Positions 9,595-16,717 of a stretch of 64,000 bases of DNA are shown piece by piece. Origin of the DNA: an uncultured Burkholderiales bacterium (lineage in GTDB: Bacteria > Pseudomonadota > Gammaproteobacteria > Burkholderiales > Eutrophovitaceae); the NCBI GenBank assembly GCA_951812315.1, contig CATOSA010000006.1:273606-337605 (forward strand). The letters run 5' to 3'. Every line of letters starts with the position of its first letter. Position 1 is the stretch's first letter. Position numbers and translations under genes: made by a program. Under the pieces are notes generated by a model, which saw only the letters and a program-made list of their open reading frames with translations, was not told the origin of the DNA and ran no database searches.

Positions 9595-10098
9595 ATGATG
9601 CGCTTTCGGCTCGCGAGAATGTCTCCGCTCATTCGGGCATTTACGATTTTTCTGTTGGCGTTGCCGGTAGCGTTGCTTGTTGCAACACTACTCGGAACAC
9701 ATCAACTCGCCATTCCGGCCGTTTTTGTGGCTGCCATTCACTCGTGGGTGTGGCTACGCTTTCGGCCGCGAGAGTTTGTCGTGCACGGGGAAACGCTCGA
9801 AGTTATCTGGCCACTGAAGTGGCGTGAAGTGTCCCGGGACAGTATCACCGAAATTCGCGTGATTGACAGACTTGCTCTACGAAAGGAAATCGGTTGGGGT
9901 GTTCGAATCGGTGCTGGCGGTCTGTGGGGTGCGTTCGGCTGGCTATGGACCACAAAGCGAGGCATCGTTCAGATGTACGTGTCGCGAACAGATTGCTTCG
10001 TGTGGATCGAGCGTGACGGCAAACGGCCGTGGCTGATTACGCCAGAGAATCCTCAACAGTTTGTGCGAGCATTATCCGATACACGGCCTGCGATGTAA
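9595..10098 (+). CDS. Bacterial PH-domain-like membrane protein
   Basis: This 167-residue protein has two N-terminal hydrophobic helices (about 13-35 and 38-50). A basic turn (RFRPREF) follows, then a beta-rich domain. This arrangement resembles bacterial PH-domain (bPH) proteins, where the domain sits on the cytoplasmic face after a membrane hairpin. The start could be at 9595, 9598 or 9619; none has a strong ribosome site. Function is unknown. It is downstream of the broken membrane protein at 8694 and may share its transcript. The PH-fold call is from general pattern, not from a profile hit. Confidence 0.6.
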   Translation: MMRFRLARMSPLIRAFTIFLLALPVALLVATLLGTHQLAIPAVFVAAIHSWVWLRFRPREFVVHGETLEVIWPLKWREVSRDSITEIRVIDRLALRKEIGWGVRIGAGGLWGAFGWLWTTKRGIVQMYVSRTDCFVWIERDGKRPWLITPENPQQFVRALSDTRPAM

Positions 10099-10123
10099 TG
10101 TTGAACAAACTGTCAAATAACCG

Positions 10124-10157
10124 GACTATGGATATAACGGGCGATGGATATATTGGT
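10124..10157. repeat. Two-copy 17-bp degenerate tandem repeat
   Basis: GACTATGGATATAACGG is followed directly by GCGATGGATATATTGGT. The copies share the ATGGATAT core. It lies in the spacer between the PH-domain gene and the amidase, about 90 bp before a larger 15-bp array. Confidence 0.6.
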
Positions 10158-10249
10158 CAACAGGGCATGGACAGCGCGTGCTATCGCCTTCGCGGCAGTT
10201 CACTCAACGGTTAGTTCGGGGCTCAAAATGTCATTGCCTGATATTTCCC

Positions 10250-10354
10250 TGCATCGTGTGTCACAACATGATTCGACCTGAAATGGTTCGGCATGACATA
10301 GTTCGACCCAACATCGTTCGACCCAATATGGTTCGCCACAACACGGTATGTCAC
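10250..10354. repeat. 15-bp degenerate tandem repeat, seven units
   Basis: Seven 15-bp units run without interruption from 10250. The cores are units 10265-10279 (AACATGATTCGACCT), 10295-10309 (GACATAGTTCGACCC), 10310-10324 (AACATCGTTCGACCC) and 10325-10339 (AATATGGTTCGCCAC). The outer units (10250-10264, 10340-10354) end in TGTCAC and resemble each other more than the core. Because 15 is a multiple of three, one frame (10178-10390) encodes a five-residue repeat with an MVR/IVR core. The array ends 40 bp before the amidase start. Confidence 0.85.
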
Positions 10355-10394
10355 TACGTGGATTATCCGCGAATAGCCGATCAGTTCTGACATC

Positions 10395-11795
10395 ATGACC
10401 CTTGTTGATCTTTGTTATCTTGGTCTCATCGAAGTGGGCAAATGCATCCGTGGGCGCCAGTTCTCGTCGGTCGAAGTTACTCGTGCGATGCTGGAGCGTA
10501 TTTCCGGCAGTGATGACCGGCTTCGAAGCTACGCCACGTTGACGCCTGATCTGGCACTGCGCGACGCGGCGCAGGCTGACGCGGAAATTGACAGCGGCAT
10601 ACACCGCGGGGCGTTGCACGGCGTGCCAATTGCCGTGAAGGACTTGTGTAACACAGAAGGTATTGCCACCGCGGCCGGGATGCCTATATACCGGGATTTC
10701 GTGCCGGAACGCGATGCGACGGTAGTGTCGCGGCTTAAATCCGCGGGCGCCGTATTGCTTGGCAAGCTGGCAATGACCGAGGGCGCGTTCTCGGCGCATC
10801 ATCCTTCGATCCAGCCGCCGGTCAGTCCCTGGAATCCGGATCGCTGGACCGGTGTTTCTTCGAGCGGTTCCGGCGTGCCAACTGCCGCCGGTCTATGTTA
10901 TGCGTCGCTCGGTACAGACACGCTCGGGTCGATTCGCTTTCCTTCGACCATGAACGGGGTGACCGGGCTCAAACCCACCACTGGCCGGGTCAGCCGTGCC
11001 GGCATTTTTGCGCTTGCCGACTCGCTGGATCACGTCGGCCCGATGGCTCGAAACGCCGCTGACGCCGCCGCAGTGCTTGGCGCAATTGCTGGCGCGGACC
11101 CTGACGACCGGTCCGCACTCGATGTGCCGGTGCCCGATTACCTCGCAGATATTGATACTGGCGTGGAAGGATTGCGCATCGGTATTGACCGTCGTCTAAT
11201 TGCAGGGGCAGCGGATGCCGATGTCGTACGTGCGGTCGAGAATGCTTGTACAGAATTTGTCGATCTTGGCGCAGACCTGAGAGAAGTTACTTGCCCCTCG
11301 CTGGAACAGGTAGCACGCGATGCAGTAAAGCTATGTGCGGTAGAGGCGGCACTTTCGCACGAGGCGACATTTCCGAGGCGGCGCGATCAATATGGCCTGG
11401 TGCTGGCGCGACTGCTGGAGGCGGGCCGGAAGCTGGATGGGCTCACAGTTGCGAAGATCATGCGGCGCCGCGCCGAATTTCGCGATCAGCTTGTCAAGTT
11501 GTTCGGTGAAATCGACGTGTTGCTGATGCCGGCAATGAACACAGCGTCGCCAACCAATGCGTGGCTCGCAGAGAAAAGCGACGATGCGCAAGAGCGGCTT
11601 GCCCGGATCCTGTTTACTGCGCCTTTCGACATGAGTGGCAACCCGAGCCTGACTTTGCCTGGCGGTGAGACCTCCGATGGATTGCCAATTGGTTTTCAGA
11701 TTATTGGCCGGCACCTGGACGAAGCACTGGTGCTACGCGCGGGGCACGCATTTCAGCAAGCTTCAAGCTGGCACTTGCGACGACCGCCTGGTTAG
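10395..11795 (+). CDS. Amidase signature (AS) family amidohydrolase
   Basis: The protein has 466 residues and the AS-family catalytic core. The Lys is in PIAVKDLCNTEG (about residue 80). The cis-Ser is in SSSGSGVPTAAG and the nucleophilic Ser in DTLGSIRFPS, giving the Ser-cisSer-Lys triad. Family members hydrolyse amide bonds of varied small molecules; the closest known groups include GatA and allophanate-type enzymes, but no gatB/gatC lies nearby, so a free-standing catabolic amidase is more likely. No signal peptide was seen. The ATG at 10395 follows a tandem-repeat spacer. A 136-bp palindromic element begins 19 bp after the stop. Confidence 0.88.
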   Translation: MTLVDLCYLGLIEVGKCIRGRQFSSVEVTRAMLERISGSDDRLRSYATLTPDLALRDAAQADAEIDSGIHRGALHGVPIAVKDLCNTEGIATAAGMPIYRDFVPERDATVVSRLKSAGAVLLGKLAMTEGAFSAHHPSIQPPVSPWNPDRWTGVSSSGSGVPTAAGLCYASLGTDTLGSIRFPSTMNGVTGLKPTTGRVSRAGIFALADSLDHVGPMARNAADAAAVLGAIAGADPDDRSALDVPVPDYLADIDTGVEGLRIGIDRRLIAGAADADVVRAVENACTEFVDLGADLREVTCPSLEQVARDAVKLCAVEAALSHEATFPRRRDQYGLVLARLLEAGRKLDGLTVAKIMRRRAEFRDQLVKLFGEIDVLLMPAMNTASPTNAWLAEKSDDAQERLARILFTAPFDMSGNPSLTLPGGETSDGLPIGFQIIGRHLDEALVLRAGHAFQQASSWHLRRPPG

Positions 11796-11814
11796 CCCGC
11801 ATATTTCACGAGGG

Positions 11815-11950
11815 ATTCGCTTTCAGGGGAAATGTGCCTAAACAGATTGCGACGATCGGGCGCAGAGGAATAGCCAGACTATTGCGCCGAATTCTTTCCA
11901 AACAGGTCGATCGTTCAAGCTGTGACGGCACATTTTTCCTGAAAGCGAAT
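11815..11950. repeat. MITE-like nested palindrome
   Basis: The outer arms are 24 bp, at 11815-11838 and 11927-11950 (ATTCGCTTTCAGGGGAAATG... and its complement), with 22 of 24 matching. Nested inside are a second imperfect pair (ACAGATTGCGACGATCG at 11842-11858 against 11907-11923) and a GGCGCA/TGCGCC stem (11859-11864 with 11883-11888). The whole unit can fold into one long hairpin. It encodes nothing. It looks like a non-autonomous element or paired IS ends. The IS1595 transposon inserted exactly at its right tip, so the last 8 bp also form that element's target duplication. Confidence 0.7.
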
Positions 11951-11975
11951 GGGAATTATATATTTGGGTTGACAG
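11951..11975 (+). repeat. Left terminal inverted repeat of the IS1595 element
   Basis: This 25-bp end pairs with 15334-15358, with one mismatch near the inner edge. It is preceded by the target-duplication copy AAGCGAAT. The inner six bases contribute to a TTGACA hexamer (11969-11974). Confidence 0.92.
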
Positions 11976-11997
11976 TTATTCGTTAGTCAGCTAGTCT
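11969..11997 (+). promoter_or_regulatory. Candidate transposase promoter with -35 inside the left inverted repeat
   Basis: TTGACA (11969-11974) is a perfect -35 and lies within the terminal repeat. TAGTCT (11992-11997) follows after 17 bp as the -10. Transcription would start near 12004, ahead of the AAAGAGG ribosome site and the ATG at 12024. Transposase binding to the end could then repress its own promoter. Confidence 0.55.
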
Positions 11998-12023
11998 CGC
12001 ATTATCGGTTAAAGAGGTTTAAC

Positions 12024-13015
12024 ATGACTCAAACTCCTGGTAAGGCGCATCGGCAAGGCATCACTCTGTTCGAATTACAGGATAAGTTTCCTAATGAACT
12101 TTCCGCCCGCAAGTGGTTTGAGGATATTCTGTGGCCGGATGGTACCCGACACTGCCCCCGATGCGGCGGCATGGACACGCACGAATGCTCACATGCGAAG
12201 ATGCCCTACCGATGCCGTGACTGTCGCAAGTATTTCAGCATCAAGACCGGCACGGTTATGGAAGGCTCCCCCCTCCCCCTGCTCAAGTGGGTTTACGCTA
12301 TCTATCTCGACACAACCTCCCTGAAAGGCGTGTCAAGCATGAAGCTTCACCGTGACTTGGGAATTACCCAGAAGACAGCATGGTTCATGCAGCAGCGTAT
12401 TCGTGAGGCGTTTGCTGACCGAGGCGCTGATGACGAGTTTGAAGGCCCTGTGGAAGTCGATGAGACTTACGTCGGCGGTAAGCGCCGGAACATGAGCAAC
12501 GACAAGCGCAAAGATTTGGAAGGGGCCGGTCGCGGCTCGGTGGGCAAGTCCGCAGTTGTCGGCGCGAAGGATCGCAACAGCAACAAAGTTTCGGCTAAGG
12601 CGGTTGAATTTACCGACGCACGAACGTTGATCCCTTTCATCGAAGCAAAGGCTGCGCAAGGCGCGACGATCTACACCGATGACGCATCGGCTTATCGCAG
12701 CCTGCATTCCGCGTTTAACGGTTACAGACACGAAAGCGTCAAACACAGCACAACGAGTATGTCAGAGGACAAGTCCATACCAACGGTATTGAGAGCTTCT
12801 GGGCAATGTTTAAGCGTGCGCATAAGGGTACCTTCCATAAGCTCAGCCCCAAGCACCTAAACCGCTACGTCCATGAATTTGCCGTCCGCCACAACATAAG
12901 GAAAATGGACACCCTTCGCCAAATGGCCTTTATTGCTTCGTGCATGTCGGGACAGTCCCTACCATACGAAAAGCTCATTGCCGATAACGGCCTTGATTCG
13001 TTCGCGCGGTCCTAA
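12024..13015 (+). pseudogene. IS1595-family DDE transposase, one-base frameshift
   Basis: The first frame (12024-12860) has an N-terminal zinc ribbon (Cys44, Cys47, Cys64, Cys67) and the first two catalytic acids, Asp146 in VEVDETYVGGK and Asp219 in IYTDDAS. After HESVKHST it runs into unrelated sequence. The missing part lies in the -1 frame: NEYVRGQ, then NGIESFWAM with the catalytic Glu, continuing to 13015. Restoring one A near 12752 (ACAAC to ACAAAC) gives a full-length enzyme of about 330 residues. No strong slippery heptamer is present, so programmed frameshifting is unlikely. It is either an inactivating deletion or a sequence error. AAAGAGG precedes the start. Confidence 0.9.
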
Positions 13016-13020
13016 TCGCT

Positions 13021-13515
13021 ATGCTTAATCTAGTAGAGGCGGAAGTTCGCCAACAAATCGACCAAAGGTTGTTAGCCCGAGGGTGGACGTTAGACCCCCA
13101 ATCTCCTAGTAGGGACGTGTTCATCGAGCGTTCGGTGGTGAGGCGACTTGGCAATATTCAAAAACGTAAGCTTGAAGGTCTGGCCCCCGACTATGTTCTC
13201 TTTGCCAACAAGGTCCCCGTTGCCGTGATAGAGGCAAAGAAACCTAGAGTTTCAATTAAGAGCGCGTTTGAGCAGGGCAAGGACTACGCTGACCGCATAG
13301 GTTGTGACTTTGTATTCGCCTGTAACGGGCCAACATTTAAATCCCTTCATGCGCCGACTGGCGATCCTATGTTTCTGAACAACGTCGAGGTCACCGAACC
13401 ACTCCCGCCATCGATTCTTCGCAAGTTCTGTGAGAAATCGACTAACAGCGTGTTCACGGTGTCCCATCGCGTTATCGAGTCGAGGGCAGAGTTGATTGGC
13501 GTGTTCGAGAGCTAA
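13021..13515 (+). CDS. HsdR N-terminal-type nuclease domain protein (passenger)
   Basis: This 164-residue protein resembles the N-terminal nuclease domain of type I restriction subunits. After a short helical start (MLNLVEAEVRQQID) it has the PD-(D/E)xK core PDYVLF (Asp57) and VIEAKK (Glu71, Lys73), then a QGKDYA helix. No helicase motifs are present, so it is not a full HsdR. It begins 5 bp after the transposase stop. At its end, reading one base back (near 13506) continues as RELNNVLRLAGIRAG, straight into the methylase frame. This suggests that nuclease and methylase were originally one polypeptide. It is probably the cleavage domain of a single-chain restriction enzyme. Confidence 0.75.
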   Translation: MLNLVEAEVRQQIDQRLLARGWTLDPQSPSRDVFIERSVVRRLGNIQKRKLEGLAPDYVLFANKVPVAVIEAKKPRVSIKSAFEQGKDYADRIGCDFVFACNGPTFKSLHAPTGDPMFLNNVEVTEPLPPSILRKFCEKSTNSVFTVSHRVIESRAELIGVFES

Positions 13516-13520
13516 ACAAC

Positions 13521-15290
13521 GTGCTGCGACTAGCGGGTATCCGCGCCGGCCTGGAGCGGTTCACAGAATTCGCCAACATCCTCTTCTTAAAGCTGCTGAG
13601 CGAGCGCGATCCTGAGGACGGCACATGGACTGAGCTGCTGAATAAACGTGATGACGAACTACCCGACTACTTGAATGGGTTTGTCATTAATAAGTTTAAG
13701 CGCCGCTACGACAGCGATGTATTGTCCGAAACGCAAATCAACGGGTCGGCGTTGAAGCAGATCGTTCAGGAGTTAAACCCCCTGCACTTGCAGGGGGTAG
13801 ATGAGGATTTGAAGGGTGTTGCCTTTGAGCACTTTTTGAGCCGCACCACGGCAGTCAACAACGACCTCGGCGAATACTTCACACCGCGCTCGGTAGTTCG
13901 TTTCATGGTGCAGTTGCTTAACCCGCAGTTCCGCGACACGATTTATGACCCGTTCTGCGGAACTGGCGGGTTCCTTATTGAGGCGTTCCGTCACTTGAGC
14001 CAACAAACACGTCCTTTGAGCGACGCCATTCGGATTCTGCACCATGAGTCGATATACGGCAGGGAGCTCACGACAACGGCTCGCGTGGCCAAGATGAATA
14101 TGATCCTGTTTGGCGACGGGAACTCAGGAGTGGTTCAGGGCGACAGCCTGGCACTGCATCAAGAACAACCGCAGCATGATTGTGTCCTTTCCAATATCCC
14201 CTTCTCATTAGATATAGACAGCGACACACTGCGGATACTGAACGCAAACGCGAAAGACGCAGATGAGGCTTGTTTACTGCATTGCTTCAATAGCGTCAAG
14301 CGTGGCGGGAAAGGAGCAATCGTCTTGCCCGAAGGTTTGGTGGTCAATCGGGAGCATGCAGCACTTTGGGAGCGAATCTTTGCGGATTGTCTGGTCCGCG
14401 TCATAGCCACCCTGCCAAGAGGCACTTTTGCGCCATATACAGACGCGGGAACCAACATCCTCTATTTTACGGATAAGGGCGAACGAAAAACGGACTGGTA
14501 CTATCGTGTGAATATCAACGGCGATAAAGCGAAGGGTGTGACTATCGACAGCGACGAATTCCTGTTCTTTCATCGGAATATCGACCCCCCGCTGGGGGGG
14601 GATCAATGTCCAGATGACGTTGAAGTGGTTCGTGTGAAGGATGGACGAAACCGGACATGGAGTATTGCACCGGGTAACAATATTGTTACCTTGCGTACGG
14701 TCGCCTCTATCTCCAACGGTAGCTCTATCACTGAGGCCCATGCTTCCCCGGGGCCATTCCCTGTGGTCGCTGGCGGTCGCGTATCCGCATACACACATAA
14801 CAAGTCGAATGCGGACGGGGGGTGTTTTACTGTGAGTAAATCCGGTGCCTACGCAGGCTATGCCTGGTGGCACGAGTATCCGATATGGGCATCGGATTGT
14901 ATGGTGGTGCGCAGCAATGACGAGGATAAATTCGCATCGATGTATTTGTACTTGTGCTTCAAATCGCGTCAGGATGAGGTGTACGGTCGCCAGCAAGGCA
15001 CAGGTCAACCACATATCTATAAGCAGCACATCAAAGAATTTCCCATCCCCGATATACCATTGTCAGAACAATGGGACTATATTAGCGAGGTGTCAGACAT
15101 GATGCGTCAAAGAGTGGACGTTGAAAAGCAGGCAGATGAAGCATTAGACATGGCTGTCGCTAAAATCGGTGGGGCTTATAAAACCCAGAATACCAGAAAT
15201 GCGCCTAAGATTTATGTAGCGGATTACCAAGGGGCATCGCCTAAGCAAGTGGCCAAGGCATTGCTAGGATACAAACCAGAGCGCAAGTAG
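13521..15290 (+). CDS. hsdM: N6-adenine DNA methylase with C-terminal specificity (TRD) domain
   Basis: The reading frame has 589 codons from a GTG. Residues 1-110 are an HsdM N-terminal helical region (AGLERFTEFANILFLKLL). Motif I YDPFCGTGGF (142-151) binds SAM. Motif IV reads NIPF (225-228), a change from the usual NPPF or NPPY. From about 380 to 570 there is one HsdS-like target recognition domain ending in a helical spacer (IPLSEQWDYISEVSDMM...). It is thus a fused M-S protein with a half-specificity subunit. The apparent GTG start lies inside a conserved helix that continues upstream in frame, consistent with a one-base split from the nuclease gene at 13021. It lies entirely within the IS1595 element. 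Confidence 0.85.
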   Translation: MLRLAGIRAGLERFTEFANILFLKLLSERDPEDGTWTELLNKRDDELPDYLNGFVINKFKRRYDSDVLSETQINGSALKQIVQELNPLHLQGVDEDLKGVAFEHFLSRTTAVNNDLGEYFTPRSVVRFMVQLLNPQFRDTIYDPFCGTGGFLIEAFRHLSQQTRPLSDAIRILHHESIYGRELTTTARVAKMNMILFGDGNSGVVQGDSLALHQEQPQHDCVLSNIPFSLDIDSDTLRILNANAKDADEACLLHCFNSVKRGGKGAIVLPEGLVVNREHAALWERIFADCLVRVIATLPRGTFAPYTDAGTNILYFTDKGERKTDWYYRVNINGDKAKGVTIDSDEFLFFHRNIDPPLGGDQCPDDVEVVRVKDGRNRTWSIAPGNNIVTLRTVASISNGSSITEAHASPGPFPVVAGGRVSAYTHNKSNADGGCFTVSKSGAYAGYAWWHEYPIWASDCMVVRSNDEDKFASMYLYLCFKSRQDEVYGRQQGTGQPHIYKQHIKEFPIPDIPLSEQWDYISEVSDMMRQRVDVEKQADEALDMAVAKIGGAYKTQNTRNAPKIYVADYQGASPKQVAKALLGYKPERK

Positions 15291-15333
15291 TAGGGAGGCA
15301 TCAACCATCGCTTCACCTATAACTATCGGTACG

Positions 15334-15358
15334 CTATCAACCCAAATATATAATTCCC
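15334..15358 (-). repeat. Right terminal inverted repeat of the IS1595 element
   Basis: The inverse of 11951-11975 with one mismatch. It is followed directly by AAGCGAAT (15359-15366), the second copy of the target duplication. Confidence 0.92.
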
Positions 15359-15464
15359 AAGCGAATAGGTACAAATTGCTCCCACGAAGCGATGTCTAAG
15401 ATCTTGCTATCAAGTTGATTCGATTGGTGAACCAGTTGGACACGCGGTCGTCTTCGTGAAATAT

Positions 15465-15757
15465 GCAGGCTTGTATGGTACGTCCTGCACCTGAGGGTGC
15501 CGGGGTGGAGGGACGATGCAGGCTATCTGCCGTAACCGGACAGACCGAACTAGCCATGTCCCCACTCTGTCTTTCTGAGCGTCGATTTGGGAAGCAGCGG
15601 CAAGTGTTTACGCACCTGACCGCCGATAGAAACAAGCTAACGCGGCAAAGACAGCCCCCCTCGGCACGTTTAAGTGTACGGCGATACGGGCGGCTTGAGC
15701 ACGGCGTTGTCCATGTATGCAGCCGTTGTTGCCATTGGCCGTGGAAGTGGAGCTTAC
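15465..15757 (+). ncRNA. Candidate bridge RNA region of the IS110 element
   Basis: IS110-group elements are known to encode a bridge (seek) RNA in the non-coding end upstream of the recombinase. Here about 390 bp upstream of the recombinase ATG hold no gene. A compact hairpin GCACC-TGAG-GGTGC (15487-15500) sits within a CCTGCA/TGCAGG closing stem (15484-15489 with 15517-15522). The segment GATACGGGCGGC (15683-15694) recurs exactly at 16728-16739, just past the recombinase, where the element should end. Exact RNA ends cannot be set from sequence alone. Confidence 0.35.
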
Positions 15758-16705
15758 ATGTCTGATTCACACAAGAGCATCGAAGTCATCGGCGCGGACA
15801 TTAGCCAGTGCGAAATCGTTATTGCCTGGGCGCGCTCGCAGCGACCTTGCCAGCGTATTGCCAATAAGCGCGAGGCCATTGTGGTCTGGCTCAAACAACT
15901 TCCCGCAGGCTGTGTTATCGGCATGGAGGCCACGGGCCGGTTACATCAGCAGCTGGCTGATCTGGCTGCAGGACATGGACACGTCGTGTACGTCCTTAAC
16001 CCCAAGCATGTAGCGTCTTACGCCAGGGGCGTGGGCCAGCGCGGCAAGACCGATCCAATGGACGCGGGCGTGATTGCCCGTTATGTCGTACCCAGCGCCT
16101 TGCAGCGCACGCTGCGTGATTTGATCAGCCAACGCGCGAGCGTCGTGCGTCATACTACGGCGCTGCGCCAGAGCATCCGGGCTACGGGCACGCGGTCCAA
16201 CCGCGCCTTAAAGCGCGCGCATCAAGGCGCCTTGAAGAGCCTGAACACGCTGCTCGCCGAGCTCAACAACGAGCTCAAACGCGTCATTGCACACAACGAT
16301 GAACTGGAGAACAAACGCAAGCAACTGCAGCGCATTCGCGGCATTGGCTTTATCAACAGCGCGGCGTTGACCCATCGCTTCGATCACACGCCCTTTGCCA
16401 ATAGCGATGCGGTGGTGGCCGCCTACGGATTGGACCCGCGCCCGAAGGATTCTGGTACTCATCAGGGCAAGCGGCGCCTGACCAAACAGGGCAATGCGGA
16501 GGATCGGCGGCTGATCTACCTGGCTGGGCAAGCAGCGGCAAAGACAAAATTGTTCAAACCAATTTATCGCGCACTACTAGCCAGGGGCTTGGCAACCACC
16601 GAGGCCATTGTGATCCTGGCCAGAAAGCTACTGCGCATCGCCTTTGCCATCTGGACTTCAGGACAACCGTTCAAGCCTGATATGGTCGGAAAAAAACCTT
16701 GCTAA
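15758..16705 (+). CDS. IS110-family recombinase/transposase
   Basis: This 315-residue protein has the DEDD RuvC-like N-terminal domain: Asp14 (GADIS), Glu57 (GMEATGR), and Asp99 with Asp102 (TDPMDAG). Its C-terminal domain has the helix-hairpin segment RIRGIGFINSAAL, then AAYGLDPRPKDSG and GNAEDRRLIYLAGQAA. The frame is open and complete, so the element may be active. I chose ATG 15758 (MSDSHKS) with GGAAGTGGAG upstream; a longer frame starts at 15674. It lies about 390 bp beyond the IS1595 element and 12 bp before the 3' end of an oppositely oriented gene, so its right end may fall in that gene's last codons. Confidence 0.93.
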   Translation: MSDSHKSIEVIGADISQCEIVIAWARSQRPCQRIANKREAIVVWLKQLPAGCVIGMEATGRLHQQLADLAAGHGHVVYVLNPKHVASYARGVGQRGKTDPMDAGVIARYVVPSALQRTLRDLISQRASVVRHTTALRQSIRATGTRSNRALKRAHQGALKSLNTLLAELNNELKRVIAHNDELENKRKQLQRIRGIGFINSAALTHRFDHTPFANSDAVVAAYGLDPRPKDSGTHQGKRRLTKQGNAEDRRLIYLAGQAAAKTKLFKPIYRALLARGLATTEAIVILARKLLRIAFAIWTSGQPFKPDMVGKKPC

Positions 16706-16717
16706 AAACCATAGGAA

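Larger units (their letters stand above)
11951..15358 (+). mobile_element. IS1595-family transposon with restriction-modification passenger
   Basis: The element is 3408 bp. The left inverted repeat is 11951-11975 and the right is 15334-15358; they match at 24 of 25 positions (they begin GGGAATTATATATTTGGG read inward). Direct repeats AAGCGAAT at 11943-11950 and 15359-15366 are a perfect 8-bp target duplication, the length known for IS1595-family elements. Inside are a zinc-ribbon DDE transposase (12024-13015), a nuclease-domain gene and a methylase-specificity gene, all on one strand with 5-bp gaps. The intact ends indicate a recent insertion. Both gene units carry a one-base frameshift, so the element may no longer move by itself. 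Confidence 0.93.

Noticed and set aside
10250..10354. CRISPR array
   Set aside because: Units are 15 bp, directly adjacent with no spacers, and no cas gene is in the window. The same holds for the other short arrays.
11815..11950. Integron attC site
   Set aside because: The palindrome is of suitable size, but the outer ends lack the RYYYAAC/GTTRRRY core sites and no integrase gene is near.
12740..12806. Programmed -1 frameshifting to make the IS1595 transposase
   Set aside because: The switch point (CAGCACAACGAG) has no A-rich or other standard slippery heptamer and no obvious stimulatory hairpin directly after it; a lost base explains the join better.
15396..15770. Minus-strand ORF of 124 codons beside the IS110 recombinase
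   Set aside because: It has no ribosome site, is Cys/Arg-rich in the way shadow frames are, and overlaps the likely non-coding end of the IS110 element.
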